This document shows positions 50,865-59,014 of a stretch of DNA of 64,000 nt, piece by piece. How positions within the stretch are numbered: position 1 is the stretch's first letter; every line of letters begins with the position of its first letter. Position numbers and translations under genes: made by a program. The notes beneath the pieces are model-generated. The model searched no databases. It worked only from the letters and a program-made list of their open reading frames with translations, and was not told the DNA's origin. Source of the DNA: Gemmatimonadaceae bacterium (lineage in GTDB: Bacteria; Gemmatimonadota; Gemmatimonadetes; Gemmatimonadales; Gemmatimonadaceae); NCBI GenBank assembly GCA_024710705.1, contig JANJUF010000062.1:1-64000 (forward strand), given 5' to 3'.

Positions 50865-50930
50865 AGGACGGAAGACGGAAGGTATCGGCGGCCCGGCGTG
50901 CGGGACCTTCCGTCTTCCGTCTTCCGTCCT
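50865..50930. repeat. 19-bp inverted repeat made of heptamers, one arm with an extra unit
   Basis: The left arm AGGACGGAAGACGGAAGGT (50865-50883) is the exact complement of the right arm if one 7-base TTCCGTC is removed from the latter (50905-50930). The loop is 21 bases and GC-rich. The element lies between the ndk stop and the yceD promoter and may also act as a transcription terminator for ndk, though no T-run follows. Confidence 0.85.
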
Positions 50931-50939
50931 CCCTCGCCG

Positions 50940-51359
50940 TTACAAGCTGTCCGCCTCAGCAAAGAAGAACCGGCCTTCCCGTACCGCGTTCTCGTCCGAA
51001 TCCGATGCGTGGATGGCGTTCCGGCCCTTGGACTCGGCGTAGAGCTTGCGGACCGTCCCAGCAGCGGCCTCGGCCGGATCGGTGGCGCCGATGGCGTCAC
51101 GCAGGGCGTGCACGGCGTTGTCCTTCTGCACGATGAACGGCATGCAGGGCGCCGAACTCATGAACTCCACCAGTTCGCCATAGAACGGGCGGCCGCGGTG
51201 CACCGCGTAGAACTCCTCGGCCTGCTTCTTGGAGAGCTGCATCACGCGCGCCGCCTTGAGCACGAAGCCCTGGGCCTCGAGGTGGGCGACGATCTTGCCG
51301 GCCTTGCCGCTGTTGAAGGCGTCGGGCTTGATGATGCTGAACGTATAGTTGAGAGCCAT
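50940..51359 (-). CDS. ndk: Nucleoside diphosphate kinase
   Basis: Ndk balances nucleoside triphosphate pools through a phospho-histidine. The 139-residue product starts NYTFSIIKPDAFNSGKAGKI and carries the active histidine in GRNAIHASDSDENA; most homologues have glycine where this has alanine after the histidine. It follows sucCD, whose product makes GTP or ATP. The leader contains a tandem heptamer ending six bases before the ATG, with only a weak AGG. Confidence 0.95.
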   Translation of the reverse strand: MALNYTFSIIKPDAFNSGKAGKIVAHLEAQGFVLKAARVMQLSKKQAEEFYAVHRGRPFYGELVEFMSSAPCMPFIVQKDNAVHALRDAIGATDPAEAAAGTVRKLYAESKGRNAIHASDSDENAVREGRFFFAEADSL

Positions 51360-51365
51360 GTGACC

Positions 51366-51380
51366 TGGTGTCGGGTGTCG
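51366..51380 (-). repeat. Tandem heptamer in the ndk leader
   Basis: GGTGTCG occurs twice in direct tandem (51367-51380) on the plus strand; in mRNA sense this is CGACACC twice, ending close to the ndk ATG. The unit resembles the CCGTCAC unit before thrC. Confidence 0.6.
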
Positions 51381-51460
51381 GAATCAGGGACCTACGAACA
51401 ACACTCACCACGAGGACTCGGAGGGTTCTGGGTGCACCGATGGCTCCGAGGCGCCGGGAC

Positions 51461-51476
51461 CCTTCGTGCCTTCGTG
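51461..51476 (-). repeat. Tandem octamer downstream of sucD
   Basis: CCTTCGTG occurs twice in perfect tandem on the plus strand; in mRNA sense it is CACGAAGG twice, shortly after the sucD stop. An imperfect complement (CACCACGAGG) is found near 51406. The rest of the 132-base sucD-ndk gap shows nothing else recognisable. Confidence 0.55.
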
Positions 51477-51491
51477 GTCGAGCAGTGGGCG

Positions 51492-52364
51492 TTACTTCAG
51501 ACGCGCGCGGATCAGCTCCACGAAATCCATCGGGCGCTTGGAGATGCCCATGCCAGCGGCAGCAAAGGCCTCGAGCTTCTCGGCGGCGGTGCCCGAGGAG
51601 CCGGAGATGATCGCCCCGGCGTGGCCCATGCGGCGGCCCGGCGGCGCGGTCTGCCCGGCGATGAATCCCACCACCGGCTTCTTCATGTGCTTCTTGACGT
51701 ACTCCGCCGCTTCCTGCTCGTCCGTGCCGCCGATCTCACCCATCATGGCGATGGCCTTGGTGGCCGGGTCCTTCTCGAACGCCTCGAGGCAGTCGATGAA
51801 GTTCGTGCCGTTGATCGGGTCGCCGCCGATGCCGACGCAGGTCGTCTGGCCGATGCCGGCGCGGGTGAGCTGGTAGACCACTTCGTAGGTCAGCGTGCCC
51901 GAGCGCGAGACCACGCCCACGGGACCCGGCAGGCAGATGCGGCCCGGGATGATGCCGACCTTCGACTCGCCCGGCGTGATCAAGCCCGGGCAGTTGGGGC
52001 CGAGCAGACGGACTCCACGCTCCTTCACGAAGGGATAGACCTTCGTCATGTCGAGCACCGGCACGCCTTCGGTGATGCAGACCACGAGCGAGACGCCGGC
52101 CGCGGCCGCCTCCATCATCGCGTCGGCCGCGAACGGCGGCGGCACGTAGATGACGCTGGTGTTGGCGCCGGTGGCCTTCACGGCGTCGAACACCGTGTTG
52201 AAGATCGGCACCGTGCCCTCGAACTTCTGGCCGCCCTTGCCCGGCGTGACGCCGGCCACCACCTGCGTGCCGTACTCCATCATCTGCTTGGCGTGGAACG
52301 AGCCGTCGCGGCCCGTGATGCCCTGGATGACGAGCTTGGTGTTCTTGTCAATGAAGACGCTCAT
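51492..52364 (-). CDS. sucD: Succinyl-CoA synthetase alpha subunit
   Basis: SucD forms the CoA-binding, phospho-histidine-carrying half of succinyl-CoA synthetase in the TCA cycle. The 290-residue product has [21 protein letters not shown] at the N-terminus, the CoA loop region, [17 protein letters not shown], and the active-site histidine in [15 protein letters not shown]. The ATG has a strong GGAGGGAAG ribosome site and is one base from the sucC stop. Confidence 0.97.
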   Translation of the reverse strand: MSVFIDKNTKLVIQGITGRDGSFHAKQMMEYGTQVVAGVTPGKGGQKFEGTVPIFNTVFDAVKATGANTSVIYVPPPFAADAMMEAAAAGVSLVVCITEGVPVLDMTKVYPFVKERGVRLLGPNCPGLITPGESKVGIIPGRICLPGPVGVVSRSGTLTYEVVYQLTRAGIGQTTCVGIGGDPINGTNFIDCLEAFEKDPATKAIAMMGEIGGTDEQEAAEYVKKHMKKPVVGFIAGQTAPPGRRMGHAGAIISGSSGTAAEKLEAFAAAGMGISKRPMDFVELIRARLK

Positions 52365-52365
52365 C

Positions 52366-53505
52366 TCACTTCCCTCCCTTGGCGAGGGCCACGGCCTGTT
52401 GCACCGCGGTGTCCATGTCGCTCGAGGCGGTGAAGCCGTTCTCGGTGAGGATCTTCATGGCGAGTTCTTCATTGGTGCCGGTGAGGCGGATGACGATCGG
52501 CACCTTGAGCGGATTCGCCTTGGTGGCCGTGACGATGCCGTTGGCCACGTCATCGGTGCGCGTGATGCCGCCGAAGATGTTGAACAGGATGGCCTTCACG
52601 TTCTTGTCGGCGGTGATGATGCGCAGCGCATTGACGACCTTCTCCGGATTCGACGACCCGCCGATGTCGAGGAAGTTGGCCGGCTCGCCACCGTAGTACT
52701 TCACCAGGTCCATGGTGGCCATCGCCAGGCCGGCGCCGTTCACCACGCAGCCGACGTTGCCATCGAGCTTGATGAACGTGAGGTTGGCGTTGCGGGCGTC
52801 CACCTCGGATGGCTCCTCGCTGCTCTCGTCCCGCAGGGCCGCGATATCCGGCTTGCGGTCGAGCTCGTTGTCGTCAATCACCATCTTGCCGTCCACGGCG
52901 AGCAGGTCGCCCGTCGGCGTGACGACCAACGGGTTGATCTCGGCCAACGAGCAGCCGGCGGCCATGAAGGCCGCATAGAGATGCTGCATGATCTTCGCCG
53001 CGCCGCGGGCCAGCTTCACGTCCTCGTAGAGGAAGAAGCCCATGCGCATCGCGTCGTAGGTCGGCAGGCCGTAGCGCACGTCCACCGGCACGTAGAGGAT
53101 CTTCTCCGGCGTCGTGGCCGCGACTTCCTCGATGTCAATGCCGCCGGCGGCGGACACCATGAACACCGGCTTCTTCGTCGCGCGGTCCACGATGATGCCG
53201 ACGTACGCTTCCGTGCCGATGTCGGCGGCGACGGTCACGAGCACCTTCTCGACCGTGAGGTCCTTGATCTTCATGCCGAGGATCGCGGTCGCCTTCTCCT
53301 TGGCGTCGGCCGGGGTCTTGCAGAACTTCACGCCACCGGCCTTGCCGCGGCCACCGGCGTGCACCTGCGCCTTCACCATCACGGCCGTGCCGTACGTGGT
53401 CGCGATCGCCTCAGCCTGGGCCGGCGTCGTGGCCACTTCCCCGGGGGGAATGGGGACGCCGTGGCTGCGGAGGATTTCCTTCGCTTGGTACTCGTGGATA
53501 TTCAC
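52366..53505 (-). CDS. sucC: Succinyl-CoA synthetase beta subunit
   Basis: SucC is the ATP-grasp, nucleotide-binding half of succinyl-CoA synthetase. The 379-residue product starts [21 protein letters not shown] and has [42 protein letters not shown] and FNIFGGITR. The GTG start (53505) has GGAG five bases upstream; the ORF-track start at 53574 lacks homology and is rejected. Nucleotide specificity is not evident. Confidence 0.96.
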   Translation of the reverse strand: MNIHEYQAKEILRSHGVPIPPGEVATTPAQAEAIATTYGTAVMVKAQVHAGGRGKAGGVKFCKTPADAKEKATAILGMKIKDLTVEKVLVTVAADIGTEAYVGIIVDRATKKPVFMVSAAGGIDIEEVAATTPEKILYVPVDVRYGLPTYDAMRMGFFLYEDVKLARGAAKIMQHLYAAFMAAGCSLAEINPLVVTPTGDLLAVDGKMVIDDNELDRKPDIAALRDESSEEPSEVDARNANLTFIKLDGNVGCVVNGAGLAMATMDLVKYYGGEPANFLDIGGSSNPEKVVNALRIITADKNVKAILFNIFGGITRTDDVANGIVTATKANPLKVPIVIRLTGTNEELAMKILTENGFTASSDMDTAVQQAVALAKGGK

Positions 53506-53544
53506 ACGGTCTCCATAGGGGGAACGGGTTCGGAACAACCATTG

Positions 53545-53550
53545 AAAATA
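53545..53550 (-). promoter_or_regulatory. Possible -10 box (TATTTT) of sucCD
   Basis: TATTTT on the minus strand lies in an AT-rich patch about 40 bases before the sucC GTG. It follows an imperfect GGGTGCC/GGCACTC hairpin that may end the UPF0182 transcript. No good -35 box is seen. Confidence 0.35.
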
Positions 53551-53593
53551 CTCGACGCGGAGTGCCCACGGCACCCGCGACGCCGGCTTTTTC

Positions 53594-56065
53594 TCAGCGG
53601 GGCTCGGTGCGTTCCAGGAGTCGCCCCAGCGCGGCCCAGGCCTCGCCGTAGGCGGTCCAATCTCCAGCGCGCAGTGCCGCCTGCATGGCCGCGTACAGTC
53701 GCATCACGCGCTCGCGGAACGCATCGCTCGCCAGCGGCGCCACCGCGGTTCGCACCCCGAGGGCCTCCCCGAGCGTTCGACCGCTGCGCGTGCGCCCGTC
53801 CACAGATGCCACGACGCCGGCAAGCCTCGGTGCCCCCTCCGCTGGCCACACGTAGTGACTCTGCACCCACGCCGGGCCGCGCTCAGTGGGGATGGCCTGG
53901 ACGCGCCCGCGCTGGCCCTGCGGAAGATTGCGGCCGAAACCGGCGGACTCTGCGGCGGCCTGCAGCTCCTCGAGGACCGTCGTCCAGCGTGGGCCTGGGG
54001 CGTGGTGGTACTCCGTGCGACGGTCCGCCCCGCCCCGCGCAACCAACAGGCCGAGGGTCCGGCCAGCCCATGGCACGTCCACCGGCAGCGCCCAGCCCAA
54101 AGTCCCCGCCGTGTCGAGCTGAAACATCGTGGCATTGCCGATCGCCAGGTCGGCATCGGCGTCATCGGTGCGCGTTAGCCGGCGTCGGCCGAGCGTATCG
54201 TCCTGGAATCCGACGGCGGCCAGGGCGCTCCCCTGCACGAGCATCCAATCCACGGACGGCGGCCGCTCGCGCCGGACCCACTCCGGCGCCGCGTCCAGTG
54301 GAGTGAAGGCACTCGGGAAGGCACGCACCCAATGCCGCATCACGGGATCGGGCCGCTCGACCGGGATGATCATCACCGCGCCCGTCTGCGCCTGGATGAG
54401 CGCGGTCGCCGCGTGCCTGGCGTAGCGCGCCTCCGTCCCCTCAACCGGCAGCGCGACGCTCAGCGGATAGGACGTTGCCGTCACGAAGAGTTCGACAAAC
54501 CAATAGAGCGAATCGCCCCGCAGATACGGCGTGAGCGAGCCGCCAGGTCGCAGAAAGGGCACCAGCTGCCCGAGCCGGGCGCGCACGTCTCGATGCGTGA
54601 CCAAGCGCGGCCGCGGCGCGGGCACCTGGCGGACGAGCAATCGCGGGTCCTGCTGGTCCCACGAGAGGGCCACGCGGGACACCGTGCTGGCGAACTCCGG
54701 CGCGGCGATGCGGCCGCTGGGATCCGCCACCAGTGCCACCCCCCGCTCACCCGGCGCGACCAAGACCCCGTCGAGGTCCTCGTCACCGATGCCGGGCGCG
54801 AGGAACGGGCGCCCGGCATCATCGGCGCTCGACGCGCGAAATGCGATGGCCGTCCATCGGCCCGTTTCGACGTCGTCCATCGGCCGCCGCAGCACGACGC
54901 TGGCTTCCAAACCGTCTGCGGTCGCGCGCCAGGCGATCGTTGCGGCCACCCCGCCGCGCGCACCGGCGCTGCCGTGCTGTACCAGCGCCGCCGGATCCCA
55001 GCCGCTCAGTGCGTGCGGAAGCGCCGACAGCGGGACGGTCGCGAGTGCCAGCGTATCGGCACCGCCGATCTCGTCCACACCAAAGGCACGGCGCGTGAAC
55101 AACGACGCCACGTTGATGTACGAGCGCTCGCGCGCCTTGGCGTCGGCGCTGGCCAATGGCCTCCGCGCCGCGAGCGGCAAGAGGGCTGACAGGATCGGCC
55201 CGCCCAGCACCAGCGCCGTAAGCATCGTGACGGCGAGCCGGAGGTAGCCACGCCATCCGGCCCAGACGAGGACGGCAGCGATGGGCACCGCCGCGAAGGA
55301 TGCTGCCGCCAGATACGGCAGCGCCACGCGATGGTCGTAGGCCCCGAAGAGCGCCGTGAGGGCGTTGTCCACCACCGCGCCGCTGCCGGCGCTCAATCGC
55401 TCGTAGCGGTCGAGGCGCCAGTCCCAGCCGACGAGGAGCACCAGCAGGCCCGAGAGTACCGAGAGGTGCCGCCGCACCCAGGTCGAGACGTACAACCCGC
55501 TCGGCGTCCAGCGGATGCTCGGCGTGGCGCCGTAGGCGAGGACCACCAGCATCGCGACGACGATCACCGCGGCCAGCACCCGCTCTTGCAGGGCGCGCTC
55601 CCACGGCAGCCACGCCACGTAGAAGCCGAGGTCGCGTTCCAGGTAGGGGTCCAGCTCGCCAAAGGGAGGGACGTCGAAGGCCAGGGCCGCCGCGGCCCAG
55701 TCGTGGGGGAGCAACGCGAACAGCGCGCCGACCAGGAGCGCGAGGGCGGCCGCCAGGAACGTCAGCCGCTGCGTCGGTACGGCTTCGGAGATCTCGAGGT
55801 CGCCGACTTGGCGTGGCAGGACCAGCGATACGATCGACTGTCGGACGGCGAACAGGTTCGCGAAGGTGAAGAGCGCGACACCGAGAAACGCCGCCACCGC
55901 GAGGAGCGTCGAGACCGTGGCGCGCGTGACCCACACCGCCTCGAATCCGAGCGCCGCGTGGAAGGCCCGATCCGCATACTGCCCGGCGAGCCAGCGGCCG
56001 GCGAGGAGCGCGAGTGCGCCGCCGGCGAGGAGTCCGAGGAGTCCGCGCCGCGTCCGCACGCTCAT
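53594..56065 (-). CDS. UPF0182 family membrane protein
   Basis: The 823-residue product has about seven transmembrane helices in residues 1-300, ending near LRLAVTMLTALVLGGPILSALLPL, and a large soluble C-terminal region thought to lie outside the cytoplasm. Family landmarks include RERSYINVASLFTRRAF and the late block VMRLYAAMQAALRAGDWTAYGEAWAALGRLL. The function of UPF0182/COG1615 proteins is unknown. It is one base from the phosphohexomutase gene, at the distal end of the nuo operon. Confidence 0.85.
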   Translation of the reverse strand: MSVRTRRGLLGLLAGGALALLAGRWLAGQYADRAFHAALGFEAVWVTRATVSTLLAVAAFLGVALFTFANLFAVRQSIVSLVLPRQVGDLEISEAVPTQRLTFLAAALALLVGALFALLPHDWAAAALAFDVPPFGELDPYLERDLGFYVAWLPWERALQERVLAAVIVVAMLVVLAYGATPSIRWTPSGLYVSTWVRRHLSVLSGLLVLLVGWDWRLDRYERLSAGSGAVVDNALTALFGAYDHRVALPYLAAASFAAVPIAAVLVWAGWRGYLRLAVTMLTALVLGGPILSALLPLAARRPLASADAKARERSYINVASLFTRRAFGVDEIGGADTLALATVPLSALPHALSGWDPAALVQHGSAGARGGVAATIAWRATADGLEASVVLRRPMDDVETGRWTAIAFRASSADDAGRPFLAPGIGDEDLDGVLVAPGERGVALVADPSGRIAAPEFASTVSRVALSWDQQDPRLLVRQVPAPRPRLVTHRDVRARLGQLVPFLRPGGSLTPYLRGDSLYWFVELFVTATSYPLSVALPVEGTEARYARHAATALIQAQTGAVMIIPVERPDPVMRHWVRAFPSAFTPLDAAPEWVRRERPPSVDWMLVQGSALAAVGFQDDTLGRRRLTRTDDADADLAIGNATMFQLDTAGTLGWALPVDVPWAGRTLGLLVARGGADRRTEYHHAPGPRWTTVLEELQAAAESAGFGRNLPQGQRGRVQAIPTERGPAWVQSHYVWPAEGAPRLAGVVASVDGRTRSGRTLGEALGVRTAVAPLASDAFRERVMRLYAAMQAALRAGDWTAYGEAWAALGRLLERTEPR

Positions 56066-56066
56066 C

Positions 56067-57452
56067 TCAGTGCGAGGAGGCTCCGACCGTCACGCCCTGC
56101 GTGGCGAGCCAGCCTTCCACCTCGGCGCGCAGTTCCGCCAGACGAGCTTCGCTTGACGCCTCGAACCGGAGCACGAGGATCGGCTGCGTGTTGGAGCTGC
56201 GGATGAGCCCCCAGCCGCCGTCGAACAGGATGCGCACGCCGTCCACGTCACTCACCGGGTACCTGGCGCGGAAATGGGCGAGCGCCGCCTGCGTGACCCC
56301 TTCCTTCCGATCGTCTGGACAGTCCACCCGCATCTCGGGGGTGGAGACGAAGCGCGGGACGTCGGCGAGCAAGTCCTTCACCGGCCGCTTGGCATCGGCG
56401 ACGATGCGCAGCAGTCGCGCCGCCGCGTAGATCGCGTCGTCGTGGCCGTAGAAACCCTCCGTGAAGAACATGTGCCCGGACATCTCCCCGGCGAGCGGGG
56501 CCTGCATCTCCTTCATCTTCTCCTTGATGAGGGAGTGCCCCGTCTTCCACATCACGGGCGTCCCGCCGGCCTTCGTGATGCCATCGGGGAGTGCCTGCGA
56601 GCACTTCACGTCGAAGATGATCGGCTGGCCCTTGCCGGTGCGCGCCAACACATCGCGCGCGTAGAGCAGCAGGAGATAGTCGCCCCAGATGATCGTGCCG
56701 TCGCCGTCCACGATGCCGATGCGGTCGGCGTCACCATCGAACCCGATGCCGAGCTGGCTGCCCGTCTCGCGCACCGTGCGGATGAGGTCCTGCAGGTTGG
56801 CCGTGACGGTCGGGTCCGGATGGTGGTTCGGGAAGGTCCCGTCGCTCTCGGCGAAGAGCCAGGTCGGCTCTACACCGAGCGCCTTGAACAGCGCCGGGGC
56901 CACCACCGCACCGACGCCGTTGCCGCAGTCGATTACGACCTTGAGGTCGCTGGGGAGGGGTCCGATCCGCTCGGCGACGTCGTCCACGTAGCGCGAGAGG
57001 ATCTTCTCGTGGCGGACGCGGCCCTGCCCGCTCGGAAACGCGCCCGCGTCGATGATCGCCCGGAGCCGCTGGATGCCCTCACCGTGCAAGGAGGCCTTGC
57101 CGACGCTGCATTTGAATCCGTTGTACTCCGGCGGATTGTGCGAGCCGGTGATCTGGATCCCGGCCACCACCGGCAGATGGTGGAGCGCCCAGTAGAGCAA
57201 CGGTGTCGGTACGATGCCGACGTCGATGACATCAAGGCCCGCGCCGGTGAGTCCGCGCACCAGCGCATCTCGCAACGCCTCACCACTTGGCCGATTGTCG
57301 CGTCCCACCGCCACCGCACCCTGCAGCCCGCGCTCGGCGAGGATCACGGCGTATCCGCGTCCGATGGCCTCGGCCGCCGTGACCGTGAGGTCCTGCCCGA
57401 CGATCCCGCGGATGTCGTACTGCCGGAAGATTCCGGGCGCGACTCCCGTCAA
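56067..57452 (-). CDS. Phosphomannomutase/phosphoglucomutase
   Basis: This alpha-D-phosphohexomutase interconverts sugar 6- and 1-phosphates for nucleotide-sugar supply. The 461-residue product has the phosphoserine loop TGSHNPPEYNGFK, the metal loop GFDGDADRIG, the sugar-binding GEMSGHMFF typical of dual PMM/PGM enzymes, and the phosphate-binding RSSNTQPILVLRFEA. The start is inferred as TTG 57452: it overlaps the nuoN stop (TTGA) and has GGAGG four bases upstream, giving the N-terminus TGVAPGIFRQYDIRG. No ATG or GTG fits. Confidence 0.9.
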   Translation of the reverse strand: MTGVAPGIFRQYDIRGIVGQDLTVTAAEAIGRGYAVILAERGLQGAVAVGRDNRPSGEALRDALVRGLTGAGLDVIDVGIVPTPLLYWALHHLPVVAGIQITGSHNPPEYNGFKCSVGKASLHGEGIQRLRAIIDAGAFPSGQGRVRHEKILSRYVDDVAERIGPLPSDLKVVIDCGNGVGAVVAPALFKALGVEPTWLFAESDGTFPNHHPDPTVTANLQDLIRTVRETGSQLGIGFDGDADRIGIVDGDGTIIWGDYLLLLYARDVLARTGKGQPIIFDVKCSQALPDGITKAGGTPVMWKTGHSLIKEKMKEMQAPLAGEMSGHMFFTEGFYGHDDAIYAAARLLRIVADAKRPVKDLLADVPRFVSTPEMRVDCPDDRKEGVTQAALAHFRARYPVSDVDGVRILFDGGWGLIRSSNTQPILVLRFEASSEARLAELRAEVEGWLATQGVTVGASSH

Positions 57453-59014
57453 TTCGCCTCCGGCGCCGGACTCGCGGCCGGTGGCGGTGCGAGCGTGCCC
57501 GGCGCGATGGGAGGTCCACCCACCGGCGTCCGGTAGTAGCGCGGCAGCGCACTCCATTCGCTCCACGCGGTGACGGGCGTCGGGAACACCCCAAAGAAGA
57601 GGATCACCGCCACGGTGGTGGCGAGCACCGCCTTCGTGAGCGGACCGGTGATCGGAACGGAACGCGCGTCGTCGGCACGTGGCTGCATGAACATCACGCG
57701 GATGACCTGCAGGTAATAGCCGGCGGAGATGACGGACGTCACCACGACGATCACCGCGAGCAGGACGAGGTTGATGTCCGACGTGAGGGCGGCCACCACC
57801 AAGTACCACTTGGCGAAGAATCCGATGCCGCCGAAGACCGGGAACCCGAGCAGGGCGAGGAGATAGACGCTCATACCCACGGCCAGTCCGGGACGGGCAT
57901 GCCACAATCCGGCAAAATCGGCGATGCGCACTGGCTCGTCGTTCCCCTCTTGCATCAAGGAGACGACCGCGAAGGCGCCGAAGGTGGCCAGGGTGTAGGC
58001 GAGCACGTAGAAGACGAAGGCCGCCGTGCCGGCCGCGCTGTTCGCAAGGACCAGCACCACCAGGTACCCGGAGTGCACGATGCTCGAGTAGGCGAGCATG
58101 CGCTTGATGTTCTGCTGCGAGAGGGCCACCACGTTGCCGATGACCATCGACAGCACCGCCAGCCACCACAGCACCGGACCCCAGGCGAAGGAGAGGAGCT
58201 GGAAGGTCTCGTACCAGATGCGGGCGAAGGTCGCGAACGCCGCCGCCTTGACCGCCGACGCCATGAAGGCCGTGATGGGCGTCGGGGCGCCGTCATAGAC
58301 ATCGGGAGCCCACATATGGAACGGTGCCGACGCCACCTTGAATGCGAGGCCGATTGTCAGCAGGCCGAGGCCCACCAGGAGCATCGTGCTGCCCCACAGC
58401 CGATGCTCGGCGATACGCGAGGCGATCTCCGCGAGCTGCGTGGCGCCGGTCGCCCCGTAGATCAGGGCGATGCCGTACAGCAGGAAGCCGGTGGCGAACG
58501 CGCCGAGCAGGAAATACTTCAACGACGCCTCGGCGGCCGCGCCGCTGCGCCGGTTGAAGCCGGCGAGCACGTACACCGCCACCGACATGATCTCGATGCC
58601 GAGGAAGATCACCATCAGGTCGCGGCCCGCCGCCAGGACCATCATGCCGGCCGTGGCAAACAGCACCAGCACGTGCATCTCGGCCTGGGCGATCCCCTGA
58701 CGGATGTTGTACTCGATGGCGAGCGCGATCGTCCCGAGGGCCGCGATGAGGATGACCACGTCAACAGACCAGCGGAACCCATCCACCGCGATCACGCCTT
58801 GGGCGGCGGTGTCGCCGCGCCAGGCCATGTAGATCACGGCCCCGAGGGTCGCCACGAGCAGGCCGATGGACGCCATGCCGACCGACCGCTGGTGCTGCAC
58901 CGAGTCCGGCCGCCACGCCGCATAGAGCATCAAGACCATCGCCCCGACCATGAGGACGATGTCGGGGAGCAGCGCCGCCATCAGCTGCGTCGGGATCAGC
59001 AGATCGAAGGACAT
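57449..59014 (-). CDS. nuoN: NADH-quinone oxidoreductase subunit N
   Basis: NuoN is one of three antiporter-like proton-pumping subunits of complex I. The 521-residue polytopic product has VIFLGIEIMSVAVYVLAGFNRR with the conserved glutamate and FKVASAPFHMWAPDVYDGAPTPITAF with the conserved lysine and proline-rich turn. A proline- and alanine-rich tail ends the protein. The ATG overlaps the nuoM stop by one base. Confidence 0.96.
   Translation of the reverse strand: MSFDLLIPTQLMAALLPDIVLMVGAMVLMLYAAWRPDSVQHQRSVGMASIGLLVATLGAVIYMAWRGDTAAQGVIAVDGFRWSVDVVILIAALGTIALAIEYNIRQGIAQAEMHVLVLFATAGMMVLAAGRDLMVIFLGIEIMSVAVYVLAGFNRRSGAAAEASLKYFLLGAFATGFLLYGIALIYGATGATQLAEIASRIAEHRLWGSTMLLVGLGLLTIGLAFKVASAPFHMWAPDVYDGAPTPITAFMASAVKAAAFATFARIWYETFQLLSFAWGPVLWWLAVLSMVIGNVVALSQQNIKRMLAYSSIVHSGYLVVLVLANSAAGTAAFVFYVLAYTLATFGAFAVVSLMQEGNDEPVRIADFAGLWHARPGLAVGMSVYLLALLGFPVFGGIGFFAKWYLVVAALTSDINLVLLAVIVVVTSVISAGYYLQVIRVMFMQPRADDARSVPITGPLTKAVLATTVAVILFFGVFPTPVTAWSEWSALPRYYRTPVGGPPIAPGTLAPPPAASPAPEAN

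Noticed and set aside
42673-50930. CRISPR array or integrated element built from the heptamer repeats
   Set aside because: Units are 7 bases with no spacers, no cas genes, and the loci are spread between housekeeping genes.
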